Source: Rhizobium ruizarguesonis
GTDB taxonomy: Bacteria; Pseudomonadota; Alphaproteobacteria; Rhizobiales; Rhizobiaceae
DNA length: 64,000 bases
Direction: 5' to 3'
NCBI RefSeq assembly: GCF_012349115.1
Contig: NZ_PQIG01000071.1
Location: 41,945 to 105,944, forward strand
The notes under the pieces are model-generated. The model had not been told where the DNA came from, searched no databases, and saw nothing but the letters and a program-made list of their open reading frames with translations. This document shows positions 51,939-61,811 of the stretch, one piece after another; positions within the stretch are counted from its first letter, which is position 1, and every line of letters starts with the position of its first letter. The translations under genes were made by a program, and so were the position numbers.

Positions 51939-53591
51939 TCACCGGTCGCTGACGGCGGCGCGCGGGTTGATCCACGGCTCCTGGTTCGAGCGCGCCAGCG
52001 GCTGTTTGCCGAGGATATGGTCGGCTGCCTTCTCTCCGGTCATGATCGACGGCCCGTTCAGGTTGCCGTAGGTGACGTGCGGGAAGATCGAGCTGTCGGC
52101 GACACGCAGGCCATCGACGCCGATCACCCGCGTTTGCGGATCGACCACCGCCATCGGATCGTCCTTGGCGCCCATGCGGCAGGTGCCGCAAGGGTGATAG
52201 GCGCTTTCCAGATGTTCGCGCAGGAAGGCGTCGATCTCTTCGTCGCTCTGCACGCCTTCGCCCGGCTGGATCTCCGGGCCGCGATAGTCGTTGAAGGCGC
52301 TCTGTCCGAAGATTTCGCGGGTGAGGCGCACGCAGTGGCGGAATTTCTCCCAATCCTCCGCATGGCTCATATAGTTGAAGCGCAGCACCGGATCGGCCTT
52401 GGGATCGGCGGAACGTAAGCTCACGCTGCCGCGCGATTTCGACAGGTTATAGCCGACATGAACCTGGAAGCCGTGGCTTTTCGCCGCCGCCTTGCCGTCA
52501 TAGCTGATCGCCACCGGCAGGAAATGGTACTGGATGTCGGGTTGCTTCAGCCCTGCTGCAGACCGCAGGAAGGCGCAGGCCTCGAACTGGTTGGAGGCGC
52601 CGAGCCCGCCGCGCGAGAGCAGCCATTGCGCGCCGGCCACGCCCTGCCAGAACCACGGCAGCCAGGAATAGAGCGACACCGGCTTGGTGCTGACCTGCTG
52701 GAAGTAGAATTCCATATGATCCTGCAGATTGGCACCGACGCCCGGCCGGTCGGCCTTCACCGTAATGCCCATGTCTTGCAAATGTCCGCCGGGACCGATG
52801 CCCGACAGCATCAAGAGCTTCGGCGAATTGAAGGAGGAGGCCGAAACGATCACCTCGCGGTTCGCCTTCACCACCTCTATTCTGCCGTTGCGTTCGATCT
52901 CGACGCCTGTGGCACGTCCGTCCTCGATCACGATCCTCTGCGCAAAGCCGTAGACGATCCTGACATTGTCCCGTTTCAGCGCCGGTTTCAGATAGGCATT
53001 GGCGGCAGACCAGCGGCGGCCGCCGAAGATGGTCTGCTCCATCAGGCCGAAGCCTTCCTGCTTGCTGCCGTTATAATCTTCCGTCGTCTCGAAACCCGCC
53101 TGTTTGCCGGCCTCGACGAAGGCTTGGAAGAGCGGATTGGTGAAGCCGCCGCGCTGGACATGCAGCGGCCCGTCGGTGCCGCGCCAGCCCTCTTCGCCGC
53201 CATGCGAATGTTCCATCCGCTTGAAATAGGGAAGCACGTCGGCATGGGCCCAGCCGCTGGCGCCGAGCTCTTCCCAGCGGTTGAAGTCCTCGGCATGACC
53301 GCGCACATAGACCATGCCGTTGATCGAGGAGGAGCCGCCGATCACCTTGCCGCGCGGCGCGGTGATGCGCCGGTTGTTGAGGTTGGCCTCCGGCTCGGAC
53401 AGATAACCCCAATTATATCTCTTCATGCTCATCGGCCAGGCAAGGGCCGCCGGCATCTGGATGAACGGCCCGAAATCGCTGCCACCCGCCTCGATGACGA
53501 TGACGCTGTTCTTGCCGTCCTCGGAGAGGCGATAGGCGAGGGCGGAGCCGGCGGAGCCCGAGCCGATGATGACGAAATCTGCTTGTTGCAT
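51939..53591 (-). CDS. betA: Choline dehydrogenase
   Basis: 550 residues. GMC oxidoreductase with FAD motif [20 protein letters not shown] at the N-terminus, [20 protein letters not shown] (GMC signature) near residue 83, and the active-site His segment [13 protein letters not shown] near 467. Oxidises choline to betaine aldehyde at the membrane. It is the last gene of betI-betB-betA, 200 bp after betB across an inverted repeat. Confidence 0.95.
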   Translation of the reverse strand: MQQADFVIIGSGSAGSALAYRLSEDGKNSVIVIEAGGSDFGPFIQMPAALAWPMSMKRYNWGYLSEPEANLNNRRITAPRGKVIGGSSSINGMVYVRGHAEDFNRWEELGASGWAHADVLPYFKRMEHSHGGEEGWRGTDGPLHVQRGGFTNPLFQAFVEAGKQAGFETTEDYNGSKQEGFGLMEQTIFGGRRWSAANAYLKPALKRDNVRIVYGFAQRIVIEDGRATGVEIERNGRIEVVKANREVIVSASSFNSPKLLMLSGIGPGGHLQDMGITVKADRPGVGANLQDHMEFYFQQVSTKPVSLYSWLPWFWQGVAGAQWLLSRGGLGASNQFEACAFLRSAAGLKQPDIQYHFLPVAISYDGKAAAKSHGFQVHVGYNLSKSRGSVSLRSADPKADPVLRFNYMSHAEDWEKFRHCVRLTREIFGQSAFNDYRGPEIQPGEGVQSDEEIDAFLREHLESAYHPCGTCRMGAKDDPMAVVDPQTRVIGVDGLRVADSSIFPHVTYGNLNGPSIMTGEKAADHILGKQPLARSNQEPWINPRAAVSDR

Positions 53592-53621
53592 GACGTTCCC
53601 TTAGATTCTTTTGCAACGGTT

Positions 53622-53786
53622 CGAAGACCCCGCCCCAAACCCCTCCCCACAAGGGGGAGGGGCTGAATTTGCCGCTCCGCCTCACTTCAAAATCGGCGCC
53701 ACAAGCGATGAGATCGAAGGAGGGTAAAACCGGTGCCGCATACTAGCCCCTCCCCCTTGTGGGGAGGGGTTGGGGAGGGGTCTTGC
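53622..53786. repeat. Long inverted repeat between betB and betA
   Basis: Arms 53622-53664 and 53744-53786 share AGCCCCTCCCCCTTGTGGGG and AGGGGT in opposite orientation, with 79 bp between. A rhizobial intergenic element; transcribed, it forms a strong hairpin that may reduce betA expression relative to betB. Confidence 0.85.
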
Positions 53787-53791
53787 ACCCT

Positions 53792-55255
53792 TCAATACGG
53801 CGCCACCACCGGCCCCATGCCGACATAGACCGTCTTCAGCTCGGAATAATGCTCCAGCGCGGCCAGCGAATTCTCGCGGCCGAAGCCGGATTGTTTCGAG
53901 CCGCCGAAGGGGATTTCCACCGGGCAGAGATTATAGGTGTTGATCCACAGCGTGCCCGCTTCCAGCCGGTCGACGACGCGATGGGCGCGGGTGAGGTCGG
54001 CGGTGAAGACGCCGCCGGAAAGGCCGAATTCGCTGGCATTGGCCCGCGCAATCACCTCGTCCTCGGCGTCGAAATCGAGCACACACATGACCGGCCCGAA
54101 GATCTCCTCGCGGGCGATGGTCATGTCGTCGGTGACATCGGCAAACACCGTCGGCTGCACGTAATAGCCTTCGCCGGAGACGTTGTTCGGAATGCCGCCG
54201 CCGGCAATCAGGCTCGCGCCCTCGGCCTTGCCCTTCTCGATGTAGGAGATCACTTTCTCGCGCTGCGCCCAGGAGACCATCGGCCCGACCTGCGTCGCCT
54301 CGTCCATCGGATCGCCGATCAGCATTGCCTCGGTGCGGATCTTCAGCCGCTTCAGGAACTCGGCCTTAACAGTCTTCTGCACGAAGACGCGCGTGCCGTT
54401 CGAGCAGACCTGGCCGGTCGAATAGAAATTGCCGAGCATCGCGCCGCCGACCGCCGAATCGAGATCGGCATCGTCGAAGACAATGAGAGGCGACTTGCCG
54501 CCGAGCTCCATCGTCACGTGCTTGAGGTTGCCGGCGGCAGCCGCCGCCACCCTGCGGCCGGTCGGCACCGAGCCGGTCAGCGACACCTTGGCGACATCGG
54601 GATGGTTGACCAGCAGCGGCCCGGTGTCGCGGTCACCCTGGATCACATTGAAGAGCCCCTTCGGCAGTCCCGCCTCATACAGGATCTCGGCGATCTTCAG
54701 CGCCCCGAGCGGTGTGTTCTCGGAAGGCTTGAACACCATGGCATTGCCGCAGACAAGCGCCGGCGCAGCTTTCCAGCAGGCGATCTGCTGCGGATAGTTC
54801 CAGGCGCCGATGCCGACGCAAACGCCGAGCGGCACCCGCTTGGTATAAGCAAAGTCCTGACCGAGCGGGATCTGCGAACCGTTGAGACCGGCCGGCGCAA
54901 TGCCGCCGAAGAATTCGAAGGCATCCGCACCCGAGGTCGGGTCGGCGACAACAGTCTCCTGGATCGGCTTGCCGGTATCGAGCGTCTCGAGTTCGGAGAG
55001 GGCCCGGTTTCTCTCGCGCATGATGTCGGCCGCCCGCTTCAGGATGCGCCCGCGCGCCATCGGGCTCATCGCCGCCCATTCCGGCTGGGCGCGTTTGGCC
55101 GCTGCGATCGCCCGTTCGACGATCGCGGGCGTTGCGGCATGCAGCCGTGCGATCACCTCGCCAGTCGCGGGATAAAGGCTCTCGATGACGGTGCCGTCGG
55201 TATCCTCGACATATTCGCCGTCGATGAAGTGCGAGGCTTTCGGCTGGGCTTTCAT
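53792..55255 (-). CDS. betB: Betaine aldehyde dehydrogenase
   Basis: 487 residues. Aldehyde dehydrogenase superfamily: catalytic Glu in [20 protein letters not shown] and catalytic Cys in [16 protein letters not shown]-binding [16 protein letters not shown]. The tail [20 protein letters not shown] is BetB-like. Converts betaine aldehyde to glycine betaine. Its start overlaps the betI stop by ATGA. Confidence 0.96.
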   Translation of the reverse strand: MKAQPKASHFIDGEYVEDTDGTVIESLYPATGEVIARLHAATPAIVERAIAAAKRAQPEWAAMSPMARGRILKRAADIMRERNRALSELETLDTGKPIQETVVADPTSGADAFEFFGGIAPAGLNGSQIPLGQDFAYTKRVPLGVCVGIGAWNYPQQIACWKAAPALVCGNAMVFKPSENTPLGALKIAEILYEAGLPKGLFNVIQGDRDTGPLLVNHPDVAKVSLTGSVPTGRRVAAAAAGNLKHVTMELGGKSPLIVFDDADLDSAVGGAMLGNFYSTGQVCSNGTRVFVQKTVKAEFLKRLKIRTEAMLIGDPMDEATQVGPMVSWAQREKVISYIEKGKAEGASLIAGGGIPNNVSGEGYYVQPTVFADVTDDMTIAREEIFGPVMCVLDFDAEDEVIARANASEFGLSGGVFTADLTRAHRVVDRLEAGTLWINTYNLCPVEIPFGGSKQSGFGRENSLAALEHYSELKTVYVGMGPVVAPY

Positions 55256-55893
55256 GTCATTTGTCCTTGGGTGGTTCGATGTGGTCGTTCCTTCTCCCTC
55301 CGGGGAGAGGGGGAGGCGGTGGCCAAAAGCGCATTCAGATAATCTTCCGTCAGCGCGATCGAGGCTTCAATGCCGATCGGCGCCGATTTCAGACTTTGCC
55401 TGATATAGAGCCCGTCGATCATCGCCGCAGCGCCCTCGGCGATGCGTTCTGCGGCGTCGGCGGGCAGCAGCGCCTTGAGGTCGGCCAGCAGATTGGAGCG
55501 CAGCCGCCTGGCATAGATCACCAGGAAACGGCGCGTCTCTTCCGAACGCTGCGCTTCGGCGTAGAAGGCAAGCCAGGCGGCAATCGTGCCCGGCGCAAAC
55601 TGGTCGGCATGGAAGCTGACGCGGATGATGGCCGCAAGCCGCGCCCGCGGCGTCCTGGCGGCCTTAAGCGCCGCCACCGTGTCGTTGCGCAATTGTCTCA
55701 GAAGCGAGCGGATCGTCTCGATCAGCAATTGTTCCTTGCTGCCGAAATAATGATGGGCAAGGGCTGGCGACACGCCAGCCTGCCGGGCGATGTCGGACAT
55801 GGTGACGGTTAGCGAGCCGTGATCGCCGATCACCCGCAGCGCCGCATCGACAAGCGCCTTGCGGCGCACCCGCTCCATTCCGACCTTCGGCAA
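55252..55893 (-). CDS. betI: TetR-family repressor of the betaine operon
   Basis: 213 residues from a TTG at 55893 ([19 protein letters not shown]), with AGGAG 9 nt upstream; the longer frame to 56160 has no support. [35 protein letters not shown] is BetI-like. Choline is the known inducer. In Sinorhizobium betC sits between betI and betB; here betI is directly coupled to betB, so no choline sulfatase gene is in the operon. Confidence 0.93.
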   Translation of the reverse strand: MPKVGMERVRRKALVDAALRVIGDHGSLTVTMSDIARQAGVSPALAHHYFGSKEQLLIETIRSLLRQLRNDTVAALKAARTPRARLAAIIRVSFHADQFAPGTIAAWLAFYAEAQRSEETRRFLVIYARRLRSNLLADLKALLPADAAERIAEGAAAMIDGLYIRQSLKSAPIGIEASIALTEDYLNALLATASPSPRREKERPHRTTQGQMT

Positions 55894-56035
55894 ACCGCGC
55901 CAACTCCTATGAACCGGAGCTAAGTTATTTTTGATTGACTGATTAATCAATAAAAATCTTTCTCGATTTGATTTAGCGCAGATCTTTTCTTGAAAAATTG
56001 CTGCAGCATATGTTGAATCCAACAGGAGGTGCGTC

Positions 56036-56584
56036 ATGGCCGATGTCTTCGAGGGAACGCCGACATCTTCGCTGCAGTCGAAATGGATCTGGTTCGTCGG
56101 CCTCGGCGTGCTGCTGCTCGTCTGCGGTCTGATCGCGCTCGGCAATCTGATGCTCGCCACCGTCGTCTCGGTCTATTATGTCGGCATGCTGATGCTGGCC
56201 GGCGGGGTGATCTATCTCGTTCATGCCTTCCAGGTGCGCGGCTGGGATCATGTGCTGTTCTGGATGCTGAGCGGCCTGCTCTATGTGCTTGCCGGCATCT
56301 GCGCCTTCGTCAATCCGATCCTGACTTCGGCGGCGCTGACGCTGTTTCTCTCGCTCGCCCTCGTCATCGCCGGCGTCTTCCGCACCTGGGTCGGCATGCG
56401 CATGAAGCCGGTCAAGGGCTGGCGCTGGATCGTCGCAAGCGGCGTCATCACCGCCCTTGCCGGTTTCGTCATCGCGCTCGGCTGGCCGGTGAACAGCCTC
56501 TGGATCCTCGGCCTGTTCCTGGCGGCCGATCTTATCGTCCAGGGCTCGACGGTGATCGCCTTCGGCATCGGTATCCGCCGTTGA
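56036..56584 (+). CDS. HdeD-like membrane protein (DUF308)
   Basis: 182 residues, AGGAGGTGCGTC before ATG. Six hydrophobic segments, including FVGLGVLLLVCGLIALGNLM, MLAGGVIYLVHAFQVRGWDH and LFLSLALVIAGVFRTWVGMR, the duplicated two-part layout of HdeD. In E. coli HdeD aids acid resistance at high density; role here unknown. Divergent from betI. Confidence 0.88.
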   Translation: MADVFEGTPTSSLQSKWIWFVGLGVLLLVCGLIALGNLMLATVVSVYYVGMLMLAGGVIYLVHAFQVRGWDHVLFWMLSGLLYVLAGICAFVNPILTSAALTLFLSLALVIAGVFRTWVGMRMKPVKGWRWIVASGVITALAGFVIALGWPVNSLWILGLFLAADLIVQGSTVIAFGIGIRR

Positions 56585-56783
56585 GATTGTGGAGAGCGGC
56601 CGTTCTTTTTTTGACAAGGCTATGACAGGGGATTAGACTTAAGGGGTTATGGGCCGATCCCGGCAAGCGGGCGGTCCGATGTGCGAATGCACCAAGGCAC
56701 CGGCGAGATCGCCGAGAATGCTGAAAATGGTCATGCGTCCCCCAGAGGCAGGGTTCTGTCTGATCAGAAAAGGGAGGAAGTTC

Positions 56784-57023
56784 ATGCCGATGGTCACCGT
56801 TTCCATCTCTCCGCAACAGGCAGCGGGCATCCGCGCCGCCGTCGACAATGGCGGCTATGCCTCGAGCAGCGAGGTCGTTCGCGAGGCGCTGCGTCTCTGG
56901 GATACCGCCCGCAAGCTCAATGAGTTCCGGGACGATATTCTTGACGACGACGCTCCATCCGGCGGCAGATGCGTCGCCGACATGTTCGCCGATCACGAGG
57001 CGGAGCGCCGTCGCTCCGCCTGA
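56784..57023 (+). CDS. ParD-like type II antitoxin, orphan
   Basis: 79 residues from MPMVTVSISPQQAAGIRAAV; GGAGGAAGTTC upstream marks this start. A ribbon-helix-helix fold: TVSISPQQ forms the beta strand, and YASSSEVVREALRLWD the helices, as in ParD. The acidic tail normally binds the toxin. No ParE or RelE gene is seen before or after, and the next gene is an unrelated c-di-GMP protein, so it is unpaired. Confidence 0.82.
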   Translation: MPMVTVSISPQQAAGIRAAVDNGGYASSSEVVREALRLWDTARKLNEFRDDILDDDAPSGGRCVADMFADHEAERRRSA

Positions 57024-57180
57024 GCAAGCATTTGATTGCATTGGAAAATTGAATAAACGCGGAGCGCGTAGGGCACGCTTGCGCGTTTCATAAAACTTTC
57101 ACACTGGCGAAAGAGTTCATTGACCCTTCTGCGGCATGTTCCGGACGAAAAAGAACAAGTCACAGTGGAGATCAGCCACA

Positions 57181-59004
57181 ATGAAGACCGGCATGTCCTT
57201 GGCTGCCACCGTCGCGCCGGATGTCCTGCGCCGCTACGCCAGCGATCAGATCGTAACCCTTGCCAAGCTCGTCGTCGAGAATGCCTTCCAGCCGATCGTC
57301 GAGGCCGGTACCGGCACGGTCTTCGGTTACGAATCCCTGATGCGCGGCCAGGACCGCATCGGCTATGATACGCCGGTCGACATTCTCGACGAGGCTCACC
57401 AGGCCGGCCAACTGCTGCAACTCGAGCAGATGGTCGCCAGCCGCGCACTCGCCAAATTCGCGACTCTGTCGAATTTCTCCACCTCGACGCTGTTCCTCAA
57501 TCTCGATGTCCGGCTCATCCCGCATGGCGAAAGCCTGGTCGAGACCCTGCTGCAACACCTGCGCAAGGCCAATATTCCGCCATCCTCCGTCTGCTTCGAA
57601 TTCTCCGAGCGTTTCGACAATACCAGCGTGCCGGAATTTTCCGGCCTGGTTTCCAGGCTGCGCAAGGCCGGTTTCAAGCTGGCGATCGACGATTTCGGCG
57701 TCGGCCATGGCGAGATGAAGCTGCTCTGCGATTATCCCGTCGATTATCTCAAAATCGACCGTCATTTCGTTGCCGAGATTGATCGCAGCCCGCGCAAGCG
57801 TCATCTCTTGAAAAGCATCGTCAACATTGCTCACGTGCTCGGCACGCGCGTCATCGCCGAAGGCATCGAGACCGAGGCCGAATTCATCGCCTGCCGCGAA
57901 TATGGCGTCGACCTCGTCCAGGGCTGGTTCATCTCCCGTCCGACGACGCATATATCAGAGCTGGCGCCGTCCTTCCCGCATCTGCAGGAGCTCGGCAAGA
58001 GCAAGCGGGGCAGCCAGTCGCTCGATGAAATCCTCATCCGCAAGCAGATCGAGCTGCTGCCGACGGTCTACGAGAATGACAGCATCGACAGCGTCTTCGA
58101 ACTCTTCCGGCGCAATCCGCGCCAGGCCTTCTTTCCCGTCCTCAATGCCAATGACGAGCCGCGCGGCATCATCCACGAGCATCACCTCAAGGAATATATC
58201 TACCAGCCCTTCGGCCGCGATCTCCTGAAGAACAAGATGTATGAGCGCAGCATCTCGCATTTCGTCGAGATGGCGCCGATCGTCGGCCTCGACAGCGACG
58301 CCGAGCAGCTGATGGCGATCTTCGCCAATATGGAAGGCAGCAACTGCCTGATCCTGACCGACAATATGCGTTATGCTGGCGTCGTCTCCGCCGCCTCGTT
58401 GATCAAGGTCATCAACGAGAAACAGCTGAAGACCGCGCAGGACCAGAACCCGCTGACCGGCCTGCCGGGCAATCGCGCCATCCGCGATTTCATGCGTCAG
58501 TCCGGCCGCGACGGCGATGAGCTCCGCCACTTCTGTTATTGCGACTTCGACAATTTCAAGCCGTTCAACGATGCCTATGGCTTCCATCTCGGCGATCACG
58601 CGATCTCGTTGTTTGCCGCGCTGATGCGCCGCTATTTCTTCGCCGAGCGCCATTTCCTTGGCCATGTCGGCGGCGACGATTTCTTCATCGGCATTGTCGG
58701 CTGGACCAAGGAGGAACTGACGGAGATCCTCGACCGGCTGATCAGCGATTTCCACGACGACGTGCGCGATCTCTATTCCGACGAAGACCGCGCCGCCGGC
58801 CGCATCCTCGGTCACGACCGCACCGGCGCCGAAGCTTTGTTCCCGCTGATGCGCTGCTCGATCGGCGTCATCGAACTGCCGGGAGGCCTCGTCATCGACG
58901 ATATCAACCGCGTCAGCGCCGAGATCGCCATCATCAAATCGGCCGCCAAGGAAAGCGAGGAAGGCCTGGTCTTCCATCTCCTACAGCGCCGCGCGTCTTT
59001 TTAG
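57181..59004 (+). CDS. EAL-CBS-GGDEF c-di-GMP protein
   Basis: 607 residues from MKTGMSLAATVAPDVLRRYA (GGAGAT upstream). EAL domain ~ residues 30-265: GYESLMRG, LFLNLDVR, CFEFSER, AIDDFGVGHG, YLKIDRHF, AEGIETEAE and LVQGWF keep all metal and catalytic residues, so phosphodiesterase activity is likely. A CBS-pair region follows (~ 280-405). The C-terminal GGDEF domain has GGDDF in place of GGDEF and no RxxD inhibitory site, so it is probably a GTP sensor. The last seven residues are encoded by a palindromic repeat. Confidence 0.9.
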   Translation: MKTGMSLAATVAPDVLRRYASDQIVTLAKLVVENAFQPIVEAGTGTVFGYESLMRGQDRIGYDTPVDILDEAHQAGQLLQLEQMVASRALAKFATLSNFSTSTLFLNLDVRLIPHGESLVETLLQHLRKANIPPSSVCFEFSERFDNTSVPEFSGLVSRLRKAGFKLAIDDFGVGHGEMKLLCDYPVDYLKIDRHFVAEIDRSPRKRHLLKSIVNIAHVLGTRVIAEGIETEAEFIACREYGVDLVQGWFISRPTTHISELAPSFPHLQELGKSKRGSQSLDEILIRKQIELLPTVYENDSIDSVFELFRRNPRQAFFPVLNANDEPRGIIHEHHLKEYIYQPFGRDLLKNKMYERSISHFVEMAPIVGLDSDAEQLMAIFANMEGSNCLILTDNMRYAGVVSAASLIKVINEKQLKTAQDQNPLTGLPGNRAIRDFMRQSGRDGDELRHFCYCDFDNFKPFNDAYGFHLGDHAISLFAALMRRYFFAERHFLGHVGGDDFFIGIVGWTKEELTEILDRLISDFHDDVRDLYSDEDRAAGRILGHDRTGAEALFPLMRCSIGVIELPGGLVIDDINRVSAEIAIIKSAAKESEEGLVFHLLQRRASF

Positions 59005-59035
59005 ACGCGCAAAGGACGCTGTAGCACTTATGCAG
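58981..59035. repeat. Rhizobial palindromic element, family C copy 2
   Basis: CTACAGCGCCGCGCGTCTTT then TTAGACGCGCAAAGGACGCT and GTAGCACTTATGCAG; forms a long hairpin. It supplies the 3' end of the EAL-GGDEF gene, encoding LQRRASF and the stop. Confidence 0.85.
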
Positions 59036-59177
59036 TGGGCGAGGCGAATTGACGCCTCTGCCACATCAAGCCTTCCCAAGCCTCCGGGGCTGATTTACTT
59101 CCTATGTTTTAGACAAAAGCTAGAGCGGTTCCGCGCACTTCCACCAAAAGCTGAACCGTTCCAGGGAGGAGCCGGTC

Positions 59178-60176
59178 ATGCCATTGCCACAGGATATGCG
59201 TTTCGTTGATCTGCCCTCCTTTGGCGGGCCGGAGGTGATGACGATCGGCAGGCGCCCGCTTCCAGTACCCCAAGACGGGCAGGTTCTGGTGCGCGCCGAG
59301 GCGATCGGCGTCAACCGCCCCGATATTGCCCAGCGGCAGGGCAGCTATCCCGCGCCCAAGGATGCGAGCCCGATCCTCGGTCTGGAATTGTCGGGTGAAA
59401 TCGTTGCCGTCGGCCCCGGCGTCCGCGGCCATGCCGTCGGCGACAAGGTCTGCGGGCTCGCCAATGGCGGCGCCTATGCCGAATATTGCCTGTTGCCGGC
59501 AGGCCAGATCCTGCCCTTTCCCAAAGGCTATGACGCGGTGAAGGCGGCAGCTTTGCCTGAGACCTTCTTCACCGTCTGGGCCAACCTCTTCCAGATGGCC
59601 GGGCTGACGGAAGGCGAGACGGTGCTGATCCATGGCGGTTCCAGCGGCATCGGTACGACGGCGATCCAGCTGGCCCGCGCCTTCGGCGCCGAGGTCTACG
59701 CGACGGCGGGCTCGAAGGAGAAATGCGAGGCCTGTGAAAAGCTCGGCGCCAAACGCGCGATCAACTACCGGACCGAGGATTTCGCCGAGGTCATCAAGGC
59801 CGAGACCGGCCACGGCGTCGATATCATCCTCGACATGATCGGCGCCTCCTATTTCGAGCGCAACATCGCCTCGCTGGCGAGGGATGGCTGCCTGTCGATC
59901 ATCGCCTTCCTCGGCGGCGCGCTCGCCGAAAAGGTCAATCTCTCGCCGATCATGGTCAAGCGCCTGACGGTCACCGGCTCCACCATGCGGCCGCGCACGG
60001 CGGAAGAAAAACGCGCCATCCGCGACGATCTTCTCTCCGAGGTCTGGCCGCTGCTTGCCGCCGGCACCGTCGCGCCCGTCATCCACAAGGTCTTTGCCTT
60101 CGACGAGGTCGTCGAAGCCCACCGGCTGCTGGAAGACGGCAGCCATGTCGGCAAGGTCATGCTGCGCGTTGGCTAG
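59178..60176 (+). CDS. NAD(P)H quinone oxidoreductase (PIG3-like)
   Basis: 332 residues, GGGAGGAGCC before ATG. GroES-like half begins [40 protein letters not shown] and [16 protein letters not shown] match the PIG3/QorB group. NADPH-binding motif [20 protein letters not shown]. Soluble quinone reductase by family. Its stop codon is at the edge of a family-A element. Confidence 0.93.
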   Translation: MPLPQDMRFVDLPSFGGPEVMTIGRRPLPVPQDGQVLVRAEAIGVNRPDIAQRQGSYPAPKDASPILGLELSGEIVAVGPGVRGHAVGDKVCGLANGGAYAEYCLLPAGQILPFPKGYDAVKAAALPETFFTVWANLFQMAGLTEGETVLIHGGSSGIGTTAIQLARAFGAEVYATAGSKEKCEACEKLGAKRAINYRTEDFAEVIKAETGHGVDIILDMIGASYFERNIASLARDGCLSIIAFLGGALAEKVNLSPIMVKRLTVTGSTMRPRTAEEKRAIRDDLLSEVWPLLAAGTVAPVIHKVFAFDEVVEAHRLLEDGSHVGKVMLRVG

Positions 60177-60270
60177 AGCAATTCCAGCAAAAGTGTGCAG
60201 CGGTTTTGCCAGGCAAAGCGCGAAGCGCTTTTGCCGGGAATTGCGCCAAAACAAAGAGATAGGGCGCTCT
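60175..60270. repeat. Rhizobial intergenic palindromic element, family A variant
   Basis: Ends are the inverted pair AGAGC / GCTCT, with internal AAGTGTGCAGCGGTTTTGCC shared with the 1420 and 42851 elements. It fits exactly between the stops of two converging genes, so it probably serves as a bidirectional transcript end. Confidence 0.8.
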
Positions 60271-61709
60271 TAGTGCGTCCTATCGGACGCGCGGCGCGGT
60301 AATGTCAGCGACACGCCGACGGCGAGAACACCAGGCAGCGCCATCAGCAGATAGAGCCAGTGCGCTGCCGACAGCGCGCCTGATATGCCGCCCGGATCGA
60401 CGAGGCCGGCGCCATTGGCGATGACGCCGGAGAAGGCCGCACCAAAAGCGCCGCCGAGCGAACTCATTGTCGGGATCGCTGCGGAGGCCTTGTCCTTCTC
60501 GTTGTCGGCGACGAGTTTCAGCACCATGGCGACGAGATGCGCCCAGCCGAGACCGATGCCGAAGCCCATCATGAACATGCCGATCGCCGCCGGCAGGATG
60601 ACGAGCATATGCGCCTCCGGATTGTCGCTCGCCAGGAAAATCGCGAGCGAAGCGGTCGCTGCCGCCTCGATGAGAGCGCCGATGACGATCGCCGCATAGG
60701 CCCGTCTGCCAGTCAGCGAGCCGCTGAGGAAGGCCGCGAATGTCCAGCCGAGGGCGACGAGCGCCACCAGATAACCCGATGCGAGTGGCGCCACCCCATG
60801 CAGGGTCTGCAGGAAATAGGGAATAAAGACATCGCTGACGAGCACGACGGTCATGGCGAGCATCGTCAGATAGACCCGTGCAATCGGCCGGGAAAGGCTG
60901 ACGGCGCCGGACGGCAAGAGCCGGTTCGGGCTTCGGCCCTCGATGAAGAGCATGCCGGCGACCGCGACGACCGAGGCTGCAATCAAAGCGATTTTCGCGC
61001 CCGTCGTCTCGATCGCGCCGGCCGCACTCACCATTAGCACGGCAGCAAGCAGCAGTCCGATCTGGGCAACCGGGGTTTTCTCCTGCTCGCGGTCGTCCTC
61101 GACCTCGGGCAGAAGCCGCGGCGCCAGGAACGCCATCAGCAGCCCGAGCGGCACGAGCACGATGAAAGCATAGCGCCAGGCGTGACCCGAAGAAAAGAAG
61201 CCGCCGAGCGTCGGCCCGATGACGGTCGAGACCCCCCAGATCGCCGCATAGAGCGTCGAGGCCTTCGGCCATAGCGGCTCGGGATAAACGAAGCGGATGA
61301 AGGCATAGCCGAGCGCTGCAAGTGCGCCTGTTCCCAGACCCTGCACCGCGCGACCGATCAGCACCACCGGCATCGACGGTGCGGCTGCGGCAATCAGGCT
61401 GCCGACGCCGAAGACCAGTGCTGCGATCACATAGACGGATCGAAGTCCGATCCCGCGCGGCCGCATGGCGACGAAGATCGAGCCGAGCACCGCGGCGGCG
61501 ACGAACAGGCTGGTGACCCAGGAAAACAGCGCGAGGCCGCCGATATCGCGCACGATCGAAGGCGCGATCGTCGCCATGATGTAACTCTCCACCGCATAAA
61601 GCGTCACGCCGCCGGCCAGCATCAAGGTTGCCGGCAGGTGCTCGGGCAGAAAGAGGCGGAAAAGGGAACTGGGGTTCGGGATGGCTGCGATCTGGTCGAT
61701 ATCCGACAT
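60270..61709 (-). CDS. MFS drug/metabolite exporter (DHA2-like)
   Basis: 479 residues with about 12-14 membrane segments. The start region LPATLMLAGGVTLYAVESYI, then MATIAPSIVRDIGGLALFSW is of the EmrB-type exporters, and VLIGRAVQGLGTGALAALGY is the motif C-like region. Divergent from the SufR-like regulator, with palindromic TTGGAAAAT half-sites between, so probably controlled by it. Substrate unknown. Confidence 0.9.
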   Translation of the reverse strand: MSDIDQIAAIPNPSSLFRLFLPEHLPATLMLAGGVTLYAVESYIMATIAPSIVRDIGGLALFSWVTSLFVAAAVLGSIFVAMRPRGIGLRSVYVIAALVFGVGSLIAAAAPSMPVVLIGRAVQGLGTGALAALGYAFIRFVYPEPLWPKASTLYAAIWGVSTVIGPTLGGFFSSGHAWRYAFIVLVPLGLLMAFLAPRLLPEVEDDREQEKTPVAQIGLLLAAVLMVSAAGAIETTGAKIALIAASVVAVAGMLFIEGRSPNRLLPSGAVSLSRPIARVYLTMLAMTVVLVSDVFIPYFLQTLHGVAPLASGYLVALVALGWTFAAFLSGSLTGRRAYAAIVIGALIEAAATASLAIFLASDNPEAHMLVILPAAIGMFMMGFGIGLGWAHLVAMVLKLVADNEKDKASAAIPTMSSLGGAFGAAFSGVIANGAGLVDPGGISGALSAAHWLYLLMALPGVLAVGVSLTLPRRASDRTH

Positions 61710-61743
61710 GGGAGGAACTCGATATTTTTGCTGGCGAAGGATT

Positions 61744-61811
61744 ATTTTCCAAGTTATAAATTGGAAAATTACACGTCATCCTGATTATAACAAGACTTGA
61801 CTTGGAAAATA
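61744..61811. promoter_or_regulatory. Operator region between exporter and SufR-like regulator
   Basis: ATTTTCCAA (61744-61752) and TTGGAAAAT (61761-61769) form a perfect 9-bp inverted repeat with an 8-bp spacer. A third half-site, TTGGAAAAT at 61803-61811, ends on the A of the regulator's ATG. The sites sit 35 bp and 0 bp from the two divergent starts, so binding would block both genes. Confidence 0.75.

Noticed and set aside
53759..55342. 527-codon open frame on the plus strand
   Set aside because: Antisense to betB with no recognisable domain.
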